Part shown: positions 13,940-25,759 of the stretch, piece by piece | Layout: each line of letters opens with the position of its first letter | How positions within the stretch are numbered: position 1 is the stretch's first letter | Program-made: the position numbers and the translations under genes | Source: Xiphophorus maculatus | Lineage: Eukaryota > Chordata > Actinopteri > Cyprinodontiformes > Poeciliidae | Length of the DNA: 64,000 nt | Assembly (NCBI RefSeq): GCF_002775205.1 | Contig: NC_036456.1 | Coordinates: forward strand, 12,489,463-12,553,462 | Direction: 5' to 3' | Notes under the pieces: model-generated | Told to the model about the DNA's origin: nothing | Databases searched by the model: none | Seen by the model: only the letters and a program-made list of their open reading frames with translations

Positions 13940-14840
13940 TGTTTCAAGTCGAGTCAAATTTATTCGCTCAGCACAGTCCAGCAACAAGGCAGCTCCAAGA
14001 GCTTTACACCAGAAAAACAGACACCAATTATGAAACAAGCGATGAACACTACGTTTTGTCAAATGCCATCATCAAAATCATAAAGCATGTAAGCATGCCG
14101 AACAAACGATATTTTTCGGACACCTCGTTTACAAACACGCCTCCCTTTATGTGTGTTTCCGATGATATTTATCTCTCTGTGGGAGCCTCTGGTACATAAC
14201 GCGAAAACAAAAGCAGAGCTGTATTTTTTTTCTTTTCTTTTTCTTCAGGAAGGAGTGCATGCTGTGGGAGGTGGGGGGGTCGGCCAATCCTCATGAAGGG
14301 CTCGTTGTCCTTTGTCCCACCGTCCTCGATGGTCATTTTTCTTTTCTTGACCAATGTTCCAGTTATCACCAATGAAAGGCATCTCTAAACAGGAAGGATT
14401 TGAGTTTTGATTTAGGGGAACTCAGTGTTTCGGCTGTTATTTAGTTTTCAGGAAGTTTATTAAAGATTTGTGGTGCACAGAAGCTCAATGCTGCTTCTCC
14501 ATGTTTGGTTCTGGAGATGCAGAGCAGACCAGAACCAGAAGACCCGAGAGGTCTGGAAGGTTGCTGCAACAACAACAGATCTTTAATGTATCGCGGTGCT
14601 AAAACGTTCAGTGGTTAATAGGACTTCAGAACTGGACTAATGTGCTCTACCTTCCTGAGTTTTAGTCAGAGTGCGAGCAGCAGCAGCAGCAGCAGCGGCG
14701 TACTGAGCCAGAAGCAGCTGTCTGACTCACTCCATAGGCAGACCTGTGAAGATACTGTTGCAGTAATCAGTGCAACTAAAGATACATCTTGCTGTGGCTG
14801 CAGTTCTTTAGAAATGTTCTTGAGGTGATAGGAGGCTGAC
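13940..14840 (+). repeat. Dispersed teleost repeat, composite
   Basis: Two segments (about 13940-14010 and 14400-14840) resemble a long non-coding repeat widely dispersed in fish. Typical phrases are AAATTTATT....CAGCAACAAGGCAG and GAGAGGTCTGGAAGG, then CTACCTTCCTGAGTTTTAG. The interrupting part is unclear. Recognition is from memory of the family; boundaries are approximate. Confidence 0.45.
14677..14696. repeat. (CAG)n tract
   Basis: A short run of GCA/CAG units inside a dispersed repeat. It is not in a recognised gene. Confidence 0.85.
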
Positions 14841-15734
14841 TTCAGTTTCAGTTCAGTTCAGCTGGTTTTAGTAATTCAGTAACATGAGAAAACTGTAAAA
14901 AAAAAAAAATGCCGATTTTACACACAAGGAAGGATTATGATGGCCTTTAATATAAAGTAGACATATTGCTAGATCTATGAAAGTAGTGTTTAAATTTGGC
15001 AAGGCATTAAAGGATGTTGATGTATGGTATGTCTCCTTTTTAAGCGATACAAAACATATGGTTGTAATAGAAAAACGGGATAAAAATGGTTTACAATGGT
15101 GTAAAAACGTGTTTGCCCTCTTAACTTATCTGGATTTCGCTTTTCTTGCCACACAGTTAACCATATTTTTGAAAGAAGTGGCTCGTTTACTTTAACCTAC
15201 TTGTTTTCTGAAAACTTAACACGCAAAACAGAACCACGTGGATCCACGCAATTATCTAGCAGGACGTCGGAAAAGACTGTGAACTTGTTGCTTGTCGCTT
15301 TTAATCTTTTAATATGTAAATAGAATCATTCTCACGCACATGCAGGCGCTCCATGGTTCTCATTATTAGCCGAAGCAGATTAGTCAGTCAGAAAATGTTG
15401 CCTTCCAACAGCGTTTATTACTGATTTAAGCAGCTGTAACACGCAAGCCATTTGCACATTAAATTAACAAGTGGGCATGAGATTCAAACAAAGAGAAAGC
15501 AAGCTATATTTCTGACGAAACTTACATTTTAACTCATTTCATGTAACGTAGTTTGTTTTGTTTTTTTTTTTTTTAAAAAAAAAAAACATGCAATGTCGCA
15601 TAAAACGTGACGAGAAATAAATAAAACGCGAAAGTACGCCGCTGTATAAAAGCAGACAAAATAAACTCCCTGAGCGGCATTTAAAGTTTGCAGCTGCTGC
15701 CTTTAGCGGTATTTTCATATATTTTTTTTCTTAC

Positions 15735-15830
15735 CTTTTTAAAGCTGAATTGCGGGGGGAACAAAAGCAGCGTGGGGAGCGCCGTGTTCTTGCTGGGTTG
15801 CAGAGTGTGAACTGATGGAGGCAAATTAAG
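15735..15830 (-). other. Candidate non-coding first exon for the PLAC8-like gene
   Basis: On the minus strand a consensus donor (AAAAG|GTAAGA) lies at 15735/15734, preceded by a moderately GC-rich leader. The PLAC8-like coding exon at 6601 opens with an acceptor two bases before its ATG and therefore needs an upstream leader exon. This is the best donor I noticed upstream of it. The link would imply a 9.1-kb first intron. The upper limit of the exon is a guess, and no transcript evidence is available. Confidence 0.35.
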
Positions 15831-16198
15831 TTTCACTTTTCAGAGAAGTGAGGCAAGACAATGGGGGTGAGGAAGGGGGGGGAACCTGGAAAACAACGAG
15901 GAGGAGCAGGAAGAGGAGGAAGTAGCTTCTCCTTTTAGTTCTTCCTTTAAGATGAAAGAAATAACATATAAACAGTCATGTTAAAAATTATAGTGGCAAA
16001 AAAATATCTGCGAATGCCACAATTTGGGTACATGACTTTGTGCTGGTGGTGTCAAGCCATCTTCCGTGGGGTAGTTTGATGGAGCAGCAGCTTATCTAGG
16101 CGAGAGGAGGCAGATAAGAACAGCAGCTTAACTCAGGCAGGAGTTGTTCCCAAAAAACTGCACTAAAATGAGAACAGGATGGTCTCATATTTTCAGCC

Positions 16199-16430
16199 GT
16201 CCAAGAAATTACTCAAGTAACGTTAAAAAAGTAAATACGTTTTGTATTTTGTAAAAAAAAAACATGACATGTACTTATTGTGCATATGTTAAAACAGGGT
16301 AAAGTACTAACAGTGAAAAGTGGGGTGTGGTAAAAGTAGTTTTAAAAGTACTTTTTTTTTCAGAATAGTTACTCAAGTAAATGTAACTAGTTATCTCTGG
16401 TAACTAGTTACATCACAGTTCCTTCAGCCC
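16199..16430. repeat. Degraded repeat with palindromic GTAACTAGTTA
   Basis: Inverted arms at 16383-16393 and 16401-16411 are perfect, and several ACTCAAGTAA phrases lie around them. This is reminiscent of hAT-type ends, but not enough remains to classify it. Confidence 0.3.
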
Positions 16431-17729
16431 AGCAGCTGTTTGACTTTATAACCACCACTGCTCCCAACAAGCTTAATAAATGTTTATGTCTTTGCTGTTA
16501 TTTACTCAGTTTGTCTTATTTTAAATAATGTTCTTGCTGTTATTTGCACATCGCAGGTGATGTTGTTACTTTTTAACTTCTTATATTCTTCTTGCTGCTA
16601 CTCAGTTTCACATTTCTTTGGATCAGAGTTGGGCTTTTTTAAATACTTCTACAGTATTGTTTGGCCAGTGTCGTAAATTTGCTCTCATGGTACCTCCTTC
16701 TATTCTTATTTTTTCAAGTTTTTAAATATTGTTTTACCTTTTGTTTGAATCTGTATGTATCTTACTGCTGATATTTCCCAAACTGTGGTTCAATGAAGTC
16801 TATATTTTCTCTCTTTTGGACTTACACCAGAATATCATGAAAAGTTTAACATGTTTTGTAAATTATTTTAGAAAGTAGAACTCATATTACATTTATTCAA
16901 AGTCCACCAAATGAACTATTGCAAACTAAATATTGCATATATATATATATATTTATCAGTCTTTAATGGGTCTGGCTCCTATCATCCACACTTTCCCCCC
17001 TAAGAGACCCTAACACTCACAGGTCACGTCCTGTAGGCTGCCATCTTTGACAACAGCCCCCACAAGAAGAAGAGATTTGTAGTTTATAGTTTTAGGAGTG
17101 TAAGCTAGAAAATGGGGGGAACGCTATCTATCAATGATGCTATTGAATGCCTCAGCTCTATTCCCAGGAAATGAGTAATTAGTCATGTAGCACAGTTCAG
17201 ATTGCTATCAGCAAACCACGCAGAGTTCCTCAAAGTACGTCTCCTTTGGTATTAATCTGAGTTTTGCTACACAGTGTCGTAACCTGGACCGAACAGATTA
17301 GGCACTATTGCACAAAAATCTGACCTCTTTGTCTTGTAAGGCGTCTCGAGTATAACTGTAATGTAAGTTCAGTTTGTTATGAAAACAAAGTGAACCTATT
17401 CCTGGAAAGTAGCTGCTCAAGTTTTCAGCTGAGTCGCCTTGTATATTATAGCATTATTTAACATTATCTGGATTATTTGTATCCCTATGAATAAATAAAT
17501 AACCCAGAGAAAGAGATTAGTTACTCTTACAAATATAACTCATCTTTCCCTATTAATTGTTTTTATTTTGTAAGTTTCTTGTGGTCTTGGAGGTGTACTT
17601 GGGTACTCAGAAAAAGTTTTCATTTTGGCTTCATCTTTGTGTAATAAATAATGAATGATTTTAGAAACTGGCATAGACTGCAACATTGACAAAGTTGAAT
17701 TGATTCAGACATTACAGGTCCTGGGGTCA

Positions 17730-18170
17730 GCTAGGTATGTTGGCAGCAGGACCAAAACGCAAATACAAATATGGAATCTGTATGAAATTCACTTTTTAAT
17801 GAAAAAAGCAAAGAGAAGAGCAGAATGAAATGGAAGGAGCCAGTGGGGAATGAAGAGGCTGGAGAGCTTAAATACTGAAGAGGGAGTGGGAATGACCAGA
17901 GGACAGTTAGCTGGACGAAGAGAGGCAATGATTAGCAGCTGCAACCAGGAGAAAATTGGCAGCTGAGATGAGGTGAAAACAAAAACAATAAAGAAACAGA
18001 TATAAACCGAAATAACAGGAAAAAAACACCAGAAGTAAACACTCCTCTACTGAAACAAGACCAAAACACAAGCCCAGTTGAACTGAGGCAAGAAATAAAC
18101 CAAAATGGAAAAAAATATGAGAAAGCCAACCAAAAAATTATCAAAATAGAAAATAATTGAAACAAGATGT
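17730..18170. mobile_element. Non-autonomous repeat copy A
   Basis: A purine-rich stretch shares ordered phrases with 20370-20570: CAGCTG..GATGAGG, then an AAATAA block, then a CTGAAACAAGACCAAAA-type phrase. Two diverged copies of one element are the likely explanation. No coding capacity is seen. Confidence 0.35.
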
Positions 18171-18736
18171 CCAAACTCTAAAGGTTCATAAGAGCACGGG
18201 GGGAAACCGAGACATCCATTCTGAGAAACGCTCTCCATGAACGATCCCCAGGGTTTCCCAGCCCAGAATGGAGACCTGCCAGCTGGTTCTGGGCCAGACT
18301 CTCCTCCCGGTGGGAGGTGCAAACATTTAGAAGAAGTGACTCTTATCCTGCACTGAATAATGTTCTCACAGCCTCTCACATACTCTGCAGAACTTTTACA
18401 GGTAGACTAAACAAAAATATCCTCATATTCTACAAGGCACAGCGTTTCTTTTTTCCATCACATCTACAAGAAAAACATATTGTTCTTTATCTTGTCTGAT
18501 ACTTGTTTCCTAAACAATGTTTTGACCCTTTTGTGTGTTTTGACTTGGCCATATGCAAAAAAAAAATAATAATAATCATCATTTTAACAATCTACCTCCA
18601 GCATCAAATGTCTTTTAGATAATATCAAGTGTAAAGGAGTTTTTCCTTAAACTTGTTCCACAGACAAATGCTAGAACTTGTAAAATGATCCGTGGCTGGG
18701 TCTGGGATGCAAGAAATGCAGTAATTTGTTACAATG

Positions 18737-18750
18737 GCGCCCCCTGGCGG
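18737..18750 (-). promoter_or_regulatory. CTCF-like motif
   Basis: The minus strand reads CCGCCAGGGGGCGC, a very close match to the vertebrate CTCF core. Confidence 0.4.
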
Positions 18751-19342
18751 TTGCAGAGATAATTACACAGTCAGAGCCGAAGTCAAATTCCTTGTTTGTG
18801 TCCCAAATGAAACTGATTCTGATCAGTCCCAGATGGTTCAAGTACAGGACAACATCTTCACTTTTCAATATTTAATGTCACTTTTATGGAAAGCTTTCCT
18901 GAACTCTGAATTACCCTTCAGTTCCTCCCTGTCTTGAAAATAAAATAAGTGAATTGCAGCGATTTTTGCATTAGTTTTTTTTTTTTTACATCCTTAAATT
19001 AAGTTGAAGAGCAAGGGGAATACACTATTCTACTCTATCCTGCTTTCAAAGAGAGACTTTAAAGGTCATCATTCAATAAAAGATTAACAATAAAATTATT
19101 TTTGCAGTCGGAACCAAAAGGCTGAGTTTAGTAGCAAATATATTTTAACTTTAGTGCAAAACAATTAATGCATTTAATTTAATGAATTGATCATTTAATT
19201 ATGTATATTTAGTCGAATAGTATATGTGTTTTTGTGTCTGTCCGTCTGTTTCCATCTCTTATACATAGCGTGTTGTGAACACTTATGACGTTGAAATTGC
19301 TCCATCAATGCTGTAACTCTGCTCTGCAGAGGTTTTAAACTA

Positions 19343-19357
19343 CCAGCAGGGGGCGCC
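19343..19357 (+). promoter_or_regulatory. CTCF-like motif
   Basis: The plus strand reads CCAGCAGGGGGCGCC, matching the CTCF core. It lies 0.6 kb from the minus-oriented motif at 18737, so the pair is divergent. Confidence 0.45.
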
Positions 19358-20326
19358 AAGGTGCTGTTGCATACCTTTGATGGAGAAAAAGAAAACACCT
19401 GCTCAACGATAAATGACTAATGCGTTTCAAATGCAAGAAAATCTGAACGGTGAGAACAGCGAGTCTCTGGAAAACCCTAATATTAGAATATGCCAAAAAA
19501 AATCGTTTTAAATGAGTTCCTAGCTGTCATTTCAGAACTGCTGATTCATAGCCAAAACACAAAGTTAGAAAGTGAGATCACAAGATTTTCTGCAGTAGTT
19601 AGTAGTTATTACTCTACAACTGGAAGACGTACAGTGGTGGTATTGTGCTTTTTGTTTGATTCTTTTTGAGATTTAGAAATAGTCTAGATTTCTGCATTTT
19701 CAAGATTATGAGAGAGAATGTGACCCCAGATTACCAAATAAATTGGACAAAGTTATTTAATACACAACTTCTGTTTGAGGGTAAAGTGAGATAAGTGGTT
19801 GCACTAAATGTGTGCGACACTCAAAAATAGACTCATTTTTTGCACTGTTCTAAGGGGCACGTTTTTCTGGGAAGTGTAGCAAGTCATTAAGCAGCAAATG
19901 TTACTTCTGACTATAAAAAGACCACTGAACACACAAACTGTATCTCAGCTCACAGCTCACCGTGTAATCTACAGATTAATCACCAAAGTGTGTCAAAGTT
20001 CATTTCATTTTATTGGCATGCTTCCATTAAGCAAATTTATTTTCAAAAATGTCAGATATGGTCAATGGAAACAGCTTTTGTTATCCATTACTCTGTCCAG
20101 CCATATTTCCTCATAGTTGAGGACTCAATAAGTACTAATTCTAAATTAAATTGTCATAAGAATAAGTCTTTGAAAACTATTTTGACTTTTTATGTTATTT
20201 TATTTTATCTACCCCAAGTGCACATGCTTATACCCCCCACTGTAGAGCACCCCGGGTGGAAAGCCTTATCATTTATTTGACCTACTAAGCAGCAGCTACC
20301 AGAAACTGAGCTGAACAATAAGCAAG

Positions 20327-20361
20327 CTATTTTGAAGAGGGCGTGTCCCTCTTCAAAATAG
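20327..20361. repeat. Perfect hairpin, 15-bp arms, 5-nt loop
   Basis: Arms 20327-20341 and 20347-20361 are exact complements. A third partial copy of the arm (TTGAAGAGGG) follows directly. Confidence 0.85.
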
Positions 20362-20369
20362 TTGAAGAG

Positions 20370-20570
20370 GGACAACTGGTGTTTTACAGAGGACTCAAAT
20401 GCAAACAAGCGAGAAGAGGCAAAAGCGGAAATTAACAGCTGGGATGAGGAGCGGAATGGAAGCTGGTGTGAGAAGAAAAACCACAGAAACAAAAGGGAAG
20501 AGAAACCTGAACAGTAAACTGAAATAAATACGACTCTAATGAAACAAATCCAAAATACATTGACAATTAC
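20370..20570. mobile_element. Non-autonomous repeat copy B
   Basis: The diverged partner of 17730-18170, in the same orientation, directly upstream of the compound microsatellite. Confidence 0.35.
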
Positions 20571-20578
20571 TGAACTGA

Positions 20579-20714
<136 letters not shown>

Positions 20715-20722
20715 TGTATATA

Positions 20723-20803
20723 CAATACAGATCAAAAGTTTGGACACACTTTCTAATTGAATTCAATGAGAAGGTGTGTCCAAACTTTTGGTCTGTACTG
20801 TAT
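20723..20803. mobile_element. Palindromic Tc1/mariner-like mini-element
   Basis: The two arms (about 20725-20751 and 20771-20800) are imperfect inverted copies of a Tc1-type terminal repeat with the core AAAGTTTGGACACAC. They are separated by only about 20 bases. TA dinucleotides surround the element. This looks like two Tc1 termini with the transposase deleted. Confidence 0.65.
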
Positions 20804-21197
20804 ATATAAAGACATGATCAAAACAACCAAACACCAAAGGATCAGAACACCTAAAAGCATAAAAACCTTTATAGACTCAATAATCTGTGAAACTAGTTTG
20901 AAAGAACAAAAACAAAAAAATGAGGATTTTTAGTTGTTTTAAAAAAAAAAAACATACCCAAATGTACGTTTAATAATAATTATCTTACTATTAAAGTTAG
21001 TTGGAATTAGTTTGACCGTAGAGAAATGACTGAGTGGTTTATTTTTAATTGGGTTTTTTTCTGGTGTCAGACTTGACAACACAAACGTGACAGACGCGGC
21101 TGCGTAAAAACAAAAGAAGAAGGAAAAGAAAAACTGACAGAGAGCGCGAGGCGGAAGACTGAGTCAGTCTTCAGTCAGGCAGCAGACGGAGAGGATC

Positions 21198-21251
21198 ATG
21201 AGACGGACCAGGTTTCCTTCCCATCACCAGCATCACTCCAGACCCAGCTAA
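21198..21251 (+). promoter_or_regulatory. Upstream ORF in the GPCR leader
   Basis: An ATG at 21198 opens a 17-codon reading frame that closes with TAA at 21249-21251, six bases before the receptor ATG at 21258. Such a closely spaced uORF commonly lowers translation of the main frame. This assumes that transcription starts upstream of 21198, which is not shown. Confidence 0.4.
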
Positions 21252-21257
21252 GGAACG

Positions 21258-24200
21258 ATGTCTAACAACACCACGGAGGCGGTGCAGGACTACCCTTACG
21301 TGCGCTTCTACGTGTCCACCCTCTCCTTCTCGGTCCTTCTCTTCTTCAACCTCATCATCAACTGGACCATCGTCCGGGAGGAGCGGCTGCGGAGCCATGC
21401 GCGCTTCGTGCTGGTCTTCCACCTGCTGGTGTCCGCTCTGGTCCACCTGGGCATGAGCAGCGTCTTCTACTACCAGATCCACCTGAAGGCGCGGCCGAGC
21501 CGCACCGCTTGCCGGGCCATGATCACCGTCCTGATCAGCAGCGCCTCCAACATCCTGCTGACGCTCACGGCCATGGCTCTGGACCGCTTAGTGGCCGTTT
21601 GCTACCCGATGCGCTACACCTCCGCCTGCACGGCGGCGTACTGGCCGTGGCTGCTGGGCTTGCTCACCTGGATGGTAGCCCTGGTGATCCCCCTCAGCCT
21701 GCCTCTCAGCCCGGGTCCCCAGGCGGGGGACCCCGATACTTGCGACCGGAATAAGCTGAAAAAGGGCGAGCTCCAGAAGGTGCTGTTCATCGGACTGTGC
21801 ACGCTGCTCATTCTCTACAGCTACGTGCGGATCCTGGTGGAGGGACGGCGGCTCGGGGTGCTCAACCGGAGGAACCGGGCCGGCTGCAGGACCATCGCCC
21901 TGCACGGCACCCAGCTGGCCGTTTACATCCTGCCCAACTTCGTGAACTTCGTGTTGTACCTCATGTTGAACAAAAACATTATCGAGCGGGACACCAAGGA
22001 GCTGTCCGCCGTGGTTATCTTTGCGTTCTTCAGCGTGGCGCAGTGCGTGGCGCCCGTTGTTTACGGCTTGCGCAAAGAGGAACTTCTGGAGCAGCTGAAT
22101 CGTCGGTTCCCCTGCTGCTCCCGGTACCTGAAGGCTGTGCTCGGCTGGACCGTGAGAGCCAACTGGCCCCATACACAACCCAGAGGAAGGTATGTCCCGC
22201 TCGGTCACGTTTCTCGACTCTTTGGAGATACGCAGGGGCGTCTCCAGAAAATTTTCAGAGGGATGCCCAGAAGGGCCCTGGGGTGGGCTACCAAAGCCAT
22301 AATTATCATCTGGGCATCTCTTTCAGAACTTTCTGGAACAGCTCCTGCTGATTCTTCATTCCTGCACAAAAAAACATGTCCAGGAACTGAGGAGTACTTG
22401 GCAGAAGATAAATACCAGAAAATGTAACATTGTCCTCTCTGCCGAAAGCTACTTTATGGGCTCAAAATATGAATCACTGATTAAGTTATTTGTTACTTTG
22501 TGAGGGAAAGTAGATTGCTCTGAATTGCAAATGCAATCAAATATCTATTATTTTTTTAATGGTATGTTTTGAAAAAAAAAAAGGCATGCAATGTTTGGTT
22601 AAGTCATTCCTGAAATACATTTATTTTTGCATCGAGAAAAACTGCGTTGCATGAATTCTCCGTTTTGGAAGTGATCATTTGGAATCGGAGGAAATCCGTC
22701 CCTCTGACTGGAAAGTGGAGCGTTTACCGTCAGTGCTTAAAGTTCGGATTCAGCTGCAAGAGTTTGTAACTTCCTGTGTTGCGTTCTTTGATGTTTTGAG
22801 TTTTTGAATTTCTCCACTAAGGGATGAAGCACTTAAAGCCGGTCAGGATGACACACACTCACATTTATTTTATTTTTTGTCAGCAGAACCATGTTGGAAT
22901 ACCTTTGGAATGTAGCTTTGTTTTGTCTTGCTGAAATGAACGATAGTTTTACTGGGAAAAGTAGGACTCAGTTGGTGGGTTCGATTCTCCCCAAGTCCAG
23001 ATTTTTTATTAACTTTGACCAACTTCACACAACATTTGAAGCTTGGACTTAGACACAATTTTGTCCTTCCCACGGAAGGATTGAGACATTAAAGGGGGTG
23101 GTTGAAGACACCCTGCAGCTGTCACACCTTTGAATCGCCAGATGACACGGTGATAACCTCAATATGACTGACTTCTGTAGGTGTTAGTGGTTGTCTGGGC
23201 TTGAAGGTGTGATCCACTGCTGGTAGTTGGTCTGTGTGGTCAGGATATTAAAGGAAAAACACACAGATATCGCCACTGTGGTGCATCCTCTCGCCATTTA
23301 CACACATAGGCTGCAAAAAAGTCTGAGGAGAAGGAAAACGTCACCGGACTTCAGCTGAGGGTAGTTTTTTTTCTTTTAATAGCTAGAATAAAACTGATAT
23401 GTGTCCAAAGGCAATTGCCTGACATATTTTACGTGCAGAGCACCATGCTGACGTCCACTCCTCGCTTCCGCAATGTCGGCTCAAGTTTTTCATTTTTTAG
23501 CCGATGTATGTGATGTATTATCACTCGTATTGGTATGTGGCGTGTTATCACTAAGAGAGAAACTCATCTTTGTGGGTTTATGACGTTTATATGTTGTTTG
23601 AAAGACTTAATAAATTATAGGTGTATTTATGTTCCACCTTCCAGTCAACACTCACTTTCAAATAACTGCAAAGGATTGGTGCCATTTGAATACAGTTTGG
23701 TAAAACTGAGGGTCATCAATGGGTTTGTAAGGGATTTGGTAAGAGAGGGCCATCAGTGCGCTACAGGCAGTACTAGGAGCACCTGATAGTCAATCAGAAC
23801 AGTGACTGACTTGCACCAGATAAAAGAGATGATTCATGGACTGTAGTAGTAGTAGAGGCATGATGCAGCTACCCAGAATGAAGGGCATACAGATGTCAAA
23901 GTGCCTTGATGTGATCCTGCAGAGTGTATCTGTATTGATTTTGTGTATTTTCGCCCATTTAAAGCCACTGCTGGCTACTGCTGCTTTTAAGTCTCTGTAA
24001 GACAGAAAGTATACTCTTGGACCGGTTCTTCTCCGTTGCTGTGTGTCTGCTCACACTGAGCGAAGTTTTGCTGGAGATTTTTCCCTGTTAAAAACAAGTC
24101 ATTCCTTTCCGCTGTCGCCACATGCCCGCTCAGGGTGAAGGATTTCTGCACACTTATTGACTCGACTTAGTTTCTTTCGATATAAAACTTTTGGTAATTC

Positions 24201-25668
24201 CTGCAGCAAACAGAACTTGGGTAAATTGTCTTATAAATATCGACTGTATGGAAATGTGTGCCACTGAATGATTGGATTGTTTTGATTCTACGTTTCTGTA
24301 AAAACTGGAAGCAGCACAACGCCATGTTCATATAGACCTATTCGTAAACTGGTTTAATTCCTGTGGTGCTTGACAATGTTTCTGAGCTGTAGCTTTCTTT
24401 ATTTTTAATATCTTAAAGATTTATTCCTGCTAACATTAAGTTAAAGGTAAATCTCTCTTTATGTTCGCTCACATAAGACACAGCTTTTTAAGCCTCCTCA
24501 GTCCCGCCCCAGAAAAATCTCACGCTTCACTTGGTACCCAAAGCTTAAATCTTTTATCAATCCTAGTTAAAATTACAAATATTTTATTCCTAACTGACAT
24601 ATTAATGTTTTCCTACCATCTTTTTTGTCCAGAAAGACATAAAAATATGGTTAACGAACTGCAGAGTGGAATACTTGAGGTGTGGCCTATCATATATATC
24701 TTACATATTTTATTTCTATCATATAATGCATTTAAACATCCATCCGTTGATTATATTTGCTTATCCTTGCACAGAGTTGTTGGTGCTGGTGCTTATTTCC
24801 ATAGCACCCTGAACATGTCACCAGTCCGTCACAGGGTAGTGATTGAATATGTCTGTGGAAAAAAAAAGGAAAAATTCAAAATATAGTCAACTATCATCTT
24901 ATGTAGCTAAATTTGATAGTTGTTTGGCTGTCAATAGGGGCTCATTTAGTCTGAGGATCCTGTGTTGAGACTTTGTAGCCTGTAAAGTTGTGATGAGAAG
25001 AGAAGTGGCCATTTCTAATCACGATTCCAAATAAGAACATCTGAAAGATCTCATACAATTAACATAAATACAAGAAAAAAACTCTTGACGGAGAACTCAG
25101 ATGTCCCTGAAGGGTTTAGCTGCCTTTGTTACAGTTGTAAAATTACTAATATATTTTTGTAAAGTCCAGCGGGAAAATGTCACGCGGGAAGCTTCCCTAT
25201 TTAAAATAAACAACGTTAAGTCACATGAGCTGTCTAAGTAAAGGTTCACATTTCATGCAAGATTTAGGTCACACTGATGAGCAGACGGTGACATGGCTGT
25301 GGGAGAGGCATTGTTGATTTTATCTGCAGCTGCTCCGAAGATTAGTCATGTGAAGAAAAATGAGAATCCAGGAATTTCGAGCGCTTATTAAAACCTAATG
25401 CATTCTGGTATTTCTGCAACTGCGTCCAATGTATTACTTCAGAAAAGGCGCCAAGTGGATTTCAAAAGATTTTAAAGAGAGACATGAACTCACCGCCTGT
25501 TTTGTTGCTCTTGTTTTTCTTTTGTTCAGGGAGCGAACGCTGACTGCTCAGACCATCATCTCCCTGGAAGTCCCACAAGAGAACCGGGAGGAAGAGACCG
25601 AGCCGCTGCCAGACACCAGTTTCCCACACAACTCACATTCATACGAAGGAATTATGGACAATGCCTGA
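21258..25668 (+). CDS. Class A G-protein-coupled receptor (odorant receptor 131-2-like / GPR148-like)
   Basis: The main exon, 21258-22189, encodes 310 residues with seven hydrophobic segments at about 17-39, 49-73, 88-108, 127-149, 174-193, 215-237 and 248-270. Two N-glycosylation sequons lie at N3/N4. Cys85 and Cys162 are placed for the TM3-ECL2 disulfide. The TM3 end reads DRL (109-111) instead of DRY, and TM7 reads APVVY (265-269) instead of NPxxY. After TM7 comes a basic helix-8 stretch and a CC pair (286-287) suited to palmitoylation. At 22190 there is a strong donor (GGAAG|GTATGT). At 25530 a strong acceptor, after a long pyrimidine tract ending TTCAG, opens a 139-bp exon that keeps the frame and adds an acidic tail ending at TGA 25666-25668. 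The spliced product is 356 residues. Unspliced reading gives 389 residues, stopping at 22427, but its extra tail looks like intron. The ligand is unknown. The receptor family is confident; the subfamily is from memory. Confidence 0.83.
22190..25529 (+). other. Proposed GPCR intron
   Basis: The stretch between the donor at 22190 and the acceptor at 25529 is AT-rich, with a dispersed repeat at 24737. The open frame continuing to 22427 reads into repeat-like DNA (GGGGCGTCTCCAGAAAATTT). Confidence 0.5.
24737..24845 (+). repeat. Dispersed teleost repeat (CATCCATCC...CACAGGG type)
   Basis: The segment begins ACATCCATCCGTTGATTATA and ends CCAGTCCGTCACAGGG, the usual edges of a very common fish repeat. 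It lies inside the proposed GPCR intron. Confidence 0.5.
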
Positions 25669-25753
25669 TGGGGGGAGGCTAATAAGGGAAAAGCTATTGT
25701 TTCCAACAGATTTTTTTTATCTTGTGCTGGAAAGGAACTCGTAAGACGCTTTT

Positions 25754-25759
25754 AATAAA
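25754..25759 (+). promoter_or_regulatory. Candidate polyadenylation signal (AATAAA) of the GPCR gene
   Basis: AATAAA lies 86 bases after the stop codon of the proposed last receptor exon. It fits a short 3'UTR but is a common hexamer in AT-rich DNA. Confidence 0.3.

Noticed and set aside
21588..22208. 206-codon minus-strand frame opposite the GPCR
   Set aside because: It is a shadow of the GC-rich receptor exon, with no recognised motif and lying on the antisense strand.
22960..22995. B-box-like GGTTCGATTCT, possible tRNA or SINE
   Set aside because: No A box at a suitable distance and no cloverleaf arms were seen.
24461..24886. 141-codon plus-strand frame
   Set aside because: Its second half is the dispersed CATCCATCC repeat, and no family was recognised.
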